A stretch of DNA of 7,431 nucleotides from Chloroflexota bacterium (GTDB taxonomy: Bacteria > Chloroflexota > Dehalococcoidia > GIF9 > AB-539-J10), in NCBI GenBank assembly GCA_015222255.1, contig JADFUX010000022.1, forward strand, positions 1 to 7,431, read 5' to 3'. The notes under the pieces were generated by a model that searched no databases, had not been told where the DNA came from, and saw only the letters and a list, made by a program, of their open reading frames with translations. Positions 5,329-7,431 of the stretch are shown here, piece by piece (position 1 is the first letter of the stretch; every line of letters starts with the position of its first letter). Position numbers and translations under genes: made by a program.

Positions 5329-5519
5329 AAGCGCATGTAATGTTCTCTAGATGTAATGATGGAATCCTCTGTCCGTTTCCTTCCCCAATTGCCCCATGGC
5401 TGTCATTTGTGTGAGCAGGCGAGAAGTGTTGCTGTCCTTTGGGCTAATTCGCCAGCGCCCGAAAGAAGGGTATCACGCATATCCACTCTGAACTATTCCC
5501 GTCGGGCTCCCAAGATTGT

Positions 5520-5525
5520 ATTATA
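5520..5525 (-). promoter_or_regulatory. Candidate -10 box for the hydratase operon
   Basis: A perfect TATAAT on the minus strand. No convincing -35 hexamer lies 16-18 nt upstream, so it would need an activator, or the match may be accidental. If used, the transcript leader would be about 190-200 nt. Confidence 0.3.
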
Positions 5526-5530
5526 GGGAC

Positions 5531-5560
5531 TTGTTAACTGCAAACACATTCGATTATTAT
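5531..5560 (+). promoter_or_regulatory. Candidate sigma-70-type promoter for the TauE-DUF1634 genes
   Basis: TTGTTA (5531-5536), an 18-nt spacer and TATTAT (5555-5560) on the plus strand: 4 of 6 and 5 of 6 consensus matches. Transcription would start around 5567, leaving a short leader that contains the SD of the permease. Found by eye, no scoring was run. Confidence 0.35.
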
Positions 5561-5574
5561 CAACGGTGTCACTG

Positions 5575-5581
5575 AAGGGGG
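5575..5581 (+). promoter_or_regulatory. Shine-Dalgarno site deciding the TTG start of the permease
   Basis: AAGGGGG three bases before TTG5585. No ATG lies in frame near the N-terminus; the next alternative, GTG5606, has no such site, so TTG5585 is the best start. Confidence 0.6.
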
Positions 5582-5584
5582 ACT

Positions 5585-6445
5585 TTGATTGAGATAAATC
5601 TTTGGGTGCTGGGTGGAATAGGTTTTGTCGCTGGACTTGTTGGTTCGACCTTAGGGATAGGCGGCGGCATTTTGATTGTGCCGATGCTTACCGTTCTGGC
5701 TCACCTGCCTATTCATGTAGCTATTGCTAGCAGTTTGGTGAGCATCGTAGCTACTTCAACAACTGCCGCTGCTACCTATGTTAAGAATCGATTTGCCAAT
5801 ATCAGGGTGGGTATCCTTTTGGAAGCGGCAGCACTCGTCGGCGCGATTAGTTGTGCGTTTCTAGCTGCTTATCTCAGCTCTCAGGTATTAGGCATTCTTT
5901 TTGCTGCCCTTCTCTTGTATGTAGGTTGCGTTATGATGGTTCGCCGGCGCGGCATGCAAGAGGAGGTTTTGTCTCAAGAAGACGCTAAGACCCCTGACAA
6001 TGCTAATTCGAGAATTCCTCTATATGGGTCCTTTTATGATCCGAGTTTAGGCGAGGTGGTGAGTTATCGTGTCAGGAGACTGCCTCATGGCTTGGGGGCA
6101 GGGTTGCTGGCTGGGGGGCTTTCAGGTTTGCTTGGCATAGGTGGCGGCGTCATTCAGGTGCCGGCAATGAATCGCCTGATGCAGATGCCCATAAAAGCAG
6201 CCATTGGCACCAGTAGTTTCATAATGGGCATCACTGCGCTGGGTGGTGCTCTGGTTTATTGCCTCCACGGTTATGTATATCCCGTCGTGGTTGCACCGGT
6301 TGTCATAGGTGCCTTTTTGGGCGCTCTATTGGGATCTAAGCTGGCGCCCAAAGCAAAGGGGATAGTGCTAAGGCGTCTTTTTGCCGTCATCATATTTGTC
6401 ACTGCCGTAGTTATGATAGCCAGAGCAGTCAGTGTGGGCTTGTAA
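5585..6445 (+). CDS. TauE/SafE family membrane permease (sulfite/organoanion exporter type)
   Basis: 286-residue multi-pass inner-membrane protein of the TauE/SafE (COG0730) family, whose characterised members move small anions such as sulfite, sulfoacetate or related organic acids; the substrate here is unknown. The two-fold repeat of the family is clear: G-F-V-A-G-L-V-G-S-T-L-G-I-G-G-G at 13-28 with I-x-x-P-M-L, and a second A-G-G-L-S-G-L-L-G-I-G-G-G with V-I-Q-V-P-A-M in the C-terminal half; each is followed by a matching P-I-x-x-A-I-[AG]-[ST]-S helix. About eight membrane helices are expected. Between the halves lies a charged cytoplasmic loop (about 120-165) including GSFYDPSLGEVVSYRVRRLP. 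The TTG start is chosen for its SD. One base separates its stop from the DUF1634 ATG, a pairing seen repeatedly with this subgroup, so the two may act together. Confidence 0.9.
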   Translation: MIEINLWVLGGIGFVAGLVGSTLGIGGGILIVPMLTVLAHLPIHVAIASSLVSIVATSTTAAATYVKNRFANIRVGILLEAAALVGAISCAFLAAYLSSQVLGILFAALLLYVGCVMMVRRRGMQEEVLSQEDAKTPDNANSRIPLYGSFYDPSLGEVVSYRVRRLPHGLGAGLLAGGLSGLLGIGGGVIQVPAMNRLMQMPIKAAIGTSSFIMGITALGGALVYCLHGYVYPVVVAPVVIGAFLGALLGSKLAPKAKGIVLRRLFAVIIFVTAVVMIARAVSVGL

Positions 6446-6446
6446 T

Positions 6447-6779
6447 ATGGACAAGGATAGCCGCCTCTATAATTGGATTTCTCTTGGTTTGAGAATAGCC
6501 GTATGCGTTGCAGTCGTTTTGTTAGTTCTTGGCTCTGTCCTTTGCGGCATCAGGGGGATTGAGCCAGATAGCTTCGTAATTTCGCTACAGGGGATTCTTG
6601 ATGGCGGTCCAGCGCCGCTGACTATTATCGCGGTGGGGGTCTTCGTTCTTCTATTCACCCCCCTTCTAGGCATTATTCTGGGTGGAGTTGCCTTCGCTCT
6701 CGCGAAGGAGAAGCTCTATTTGGCGATCTCCATAGCTATTCTGGGCCTTGTTATTGGATTGGTCTTCGCTAGGATGTAA
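6447..6779 (+). CDS. DUF1634 family small membrane protein
   Basis: 110-residue membrane protein that fits the DUF1634 family, commonly encoded beside TauE/SafE permeases; its function is unknown. Three hydrophobic segments are visible: about 11-35 (I-S-L-G-L-R-I-A-V-C-V-A-V-V-L-L-V-L-G), about 58-83 (TIIAVGVFVLLFTPLLG) and about 89-107 (L-Y-L-A-I-S-I-A-I-L-G-L-V-I-G-L-V-F). Between the first two is a loop with I-x-G-I-L-D-G-G-P-A-P-L. The family pattern of R-x-x-x-x-G in helix 1 and T-P-L-L-G in helix 2 is kept. ATG6447 is preferred: it lies one base after the permease stop, implying translational re-initiation; there is no strong SD of its own. A GTG at 6432 in the same frame would add five residues. 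An accessory subunit of the permease is the natural guess. Confidence 0.82.
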   Translation: MDKDSRLYNWISLGLRIAVCVAVVLLVLGSVLCGIRGIEPDSFVISLQGILDGGPAPLTIIAVGVFVLLFTPLLGIILGGVAFALAKEKLYLAISIAILGLVIGLVFARM

Positions 6780-6818
6780 ATTGACCGGTGAAGGTAGCCG
6801 TGCTACTATTCGATTCAG

Positions 6819-7415
6819 ATGTCAGCTTTGACTGAGCTTTACAAAGAGATCGCGGATTGCCGAGATTGTGAATTGGTCAAACATCGCACCAAAGTAGTGC
6901 CCGGTGAGGGTCCCGAAGATGCTGAATTGCTCTTTGTTGGTGAGGCGCCGGGGTGGCATGAAGATCAGCAAGGGCGTCCTTTTGTGGGACCAGCAGGACA
7001 GTTCCTGGACCAGTTATTGGCTTTGATTGGGCAAAAGAGAGAGCAGGTCTATATTGCTAACGTAATTAAGTGTCGTCCTCCCCAAAATCGAGATCCGTTG
7101 CCTAGGGAAATAGAGGCGTGTCGCACCTGGCTTGACCGCCAAATAGAGATAATCCGCCCCAAAGTAATTGTTACCTTGGGCCGATATTCCTTGGCCAGAT
7201 ACTTCCCCAATGAGGGCATAAGCAAGGTTCATGGAAAAGCGCGGAAAGTAGGCGACTTCGTTTGTTACCCAATGTATCATCCAGCCGCTGCCCTTCATCA
7301 GAACAGTCTGCGCCAGATTATCGAGGCTGATATGCTGCAGATTCCTCGAGTACTTGACCAACTAGCGAAAGGCGCAGAAGTTCCAGCAGAATCTCAACAA
7401 CTAAGTTTGTTCTAG
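6819..7415 (+). CDS. Family-4 uracil-DNA glycosylase, iron-sulfur type
   Basis: 198-residue type-4 uracil-DNA glycosylase, complete. It removes uracil from DNA (from cytosine deamination or dUTP) to start base-excision repair. Seen: the four cluster cysteines Cys14-x2-Cys17, Cys85 (K-C-R-P-P) and Cys101 (E-A-C-R), in the family pattern C-x2-C-xn-C-x(14-17)-C, for a 4Fe-4S cluster; the active-site motif GEAPGWHED (41-49) with G-R-P-F-V-G-P-A-G; N-R-D-P at 90-93; V-T-L-G at 118-121; and HPAAAL at 154-159 (the second catalytic motif). The protein ends QQLSLF; residues 194-198 equal the bacterial beta-clamp-binding consensus QL[SD]LF, suggesting docking on the replication clamp. Start ATG6819 is the only reasonable one but has no clear SD; GAAGG is about 24 nt away. 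It follows DUF1634 by 39 nt and may be co-transcribed without functional link. Confidence 0.94.
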   Translation: MSALTELYKEIADCRDCELVKHRTKVVPGEGPEDAELLFVGEAPGWHEDQQGRPFVGPAGQFLDQLLALIGQKREQVYIANVIKCRPPQNRDPLPREIEACRTWLDRQIEIIRPKVIVTLGRYSLARYFPNEGISKVHGKARKVGDFVCYPMYHPAAALHQNSLRQIIEADMLQIPRVLDQLAKGAEVPAESQQLSLF

Positions 7416-7431
7416 ACTTAGTGCTCCCCAG

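Larger units (their letters stand above)
5318..5584. other. Divergent intergenic region, no gene seen
   Basis: 267 bp between the minus-strand hydratase and the plus-strand permease. Both strands were read for short genes. A 24-codon minus-strand frame ending in A-C-S-H-K has no ribosome binding site or recognisable relative. No strong hairpin terminator or riboswitch could be recognised by eye. It presumably holds both promoters and an untranslated leader of up to about 190 nt for the hydratase transcript. Confidence 0.6.

Noticed and set aside
4509..5414. Open frame of 301 codons on the plus strand opposite the hydratase
   Set aside because: It is the antisense of a clear crotonase with both catalytic residues; the plus-strand product is low in recognisable features, and no ribosome binding site fits.
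7401..7421. CTAAGT/ACTTAG inverted repeat at the glycosylase stop as a terminator
   Set aside because: Only a 6-bp A/T-rich stem, overlapping the stop codon and not followed by a T tract.

Overview
The window is a bacterial chromosomal segment of middling G+C, with tight operons, strong Shine-Dalgarno (SD) sites and ATG or TTG starts. TldD/TldE next to a PAC2-family protein and a HEAT-repeat protein, a crotonase, a TauE-DUF1634 pair and a family-4 uracil-DNA glycosylase together suggest an anaerobic, Chloroflexota/Dehalococcoidia-like bacterium. That assignment is inference from gene content only; no rRNA or other marker gene is present.

Region 1 (1-3965, plus strand) is one operon: the 3' end of tldD (cut by the window edge), a small four-helix-bundle (S23/IVP-type) gene, tldE/pmbA, a PAC2-family gene and a HEAT-repeat gene. 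TldD and TldE form one heteromeric zinc protease. PAC2 proteins are known in archaea and eukaryotes as proteasome assembly chaperones, so the operon has a proteolysis theme. The four-helix-bundle gene sits in a 528-bp block with A-rich left and T-rich right flanks in imperfect inverted orientation, bounded by a TAAG on each side. Removing the block and one TAAG puts the tldE ATG one base after the tldD stop and 7 nt after a GGAGGT SD site. The block therefore looks like a small mobile cassette that landed in the tldD/tldE junction and separated tldE from its ribosome binding site.

Region 2 (3966-5317, minus strand) is an intact enoyl-CoA hydratase followed by a decayed, truncated 3-hydroxyacyl-CoA dehydrogenase. 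The latter is recognisable in several frames with stops and frameshifts and fills the stretch that otherwise looks empty. Once a two-gene beta-oxidation or butyrate-type operon, it now keeps only the hydratase.

Region 3 (5318-5584) is a divergent intergenic region with weak candidate promoters in both directions. Region 4 (5585-7415, plus strand) holds a TauE/SafE permease, a nearly contiguous DUF1634 membrane protein and a family-4 uracil-DNA glycosylase that ends in a sliding-clamp-binding-like pentapeptide.

Points most worth a second look: the four-helix-bundle cassette and its reconstructable empty site; a 24-bp tandem duplication at the PAC2/HEAT overlap that encodes an acidic tail in one frame and a basic N-terminus in the other while duplicating the start site; the dehydrogenase pseudogene; and the clamp motif on the glycosylase.
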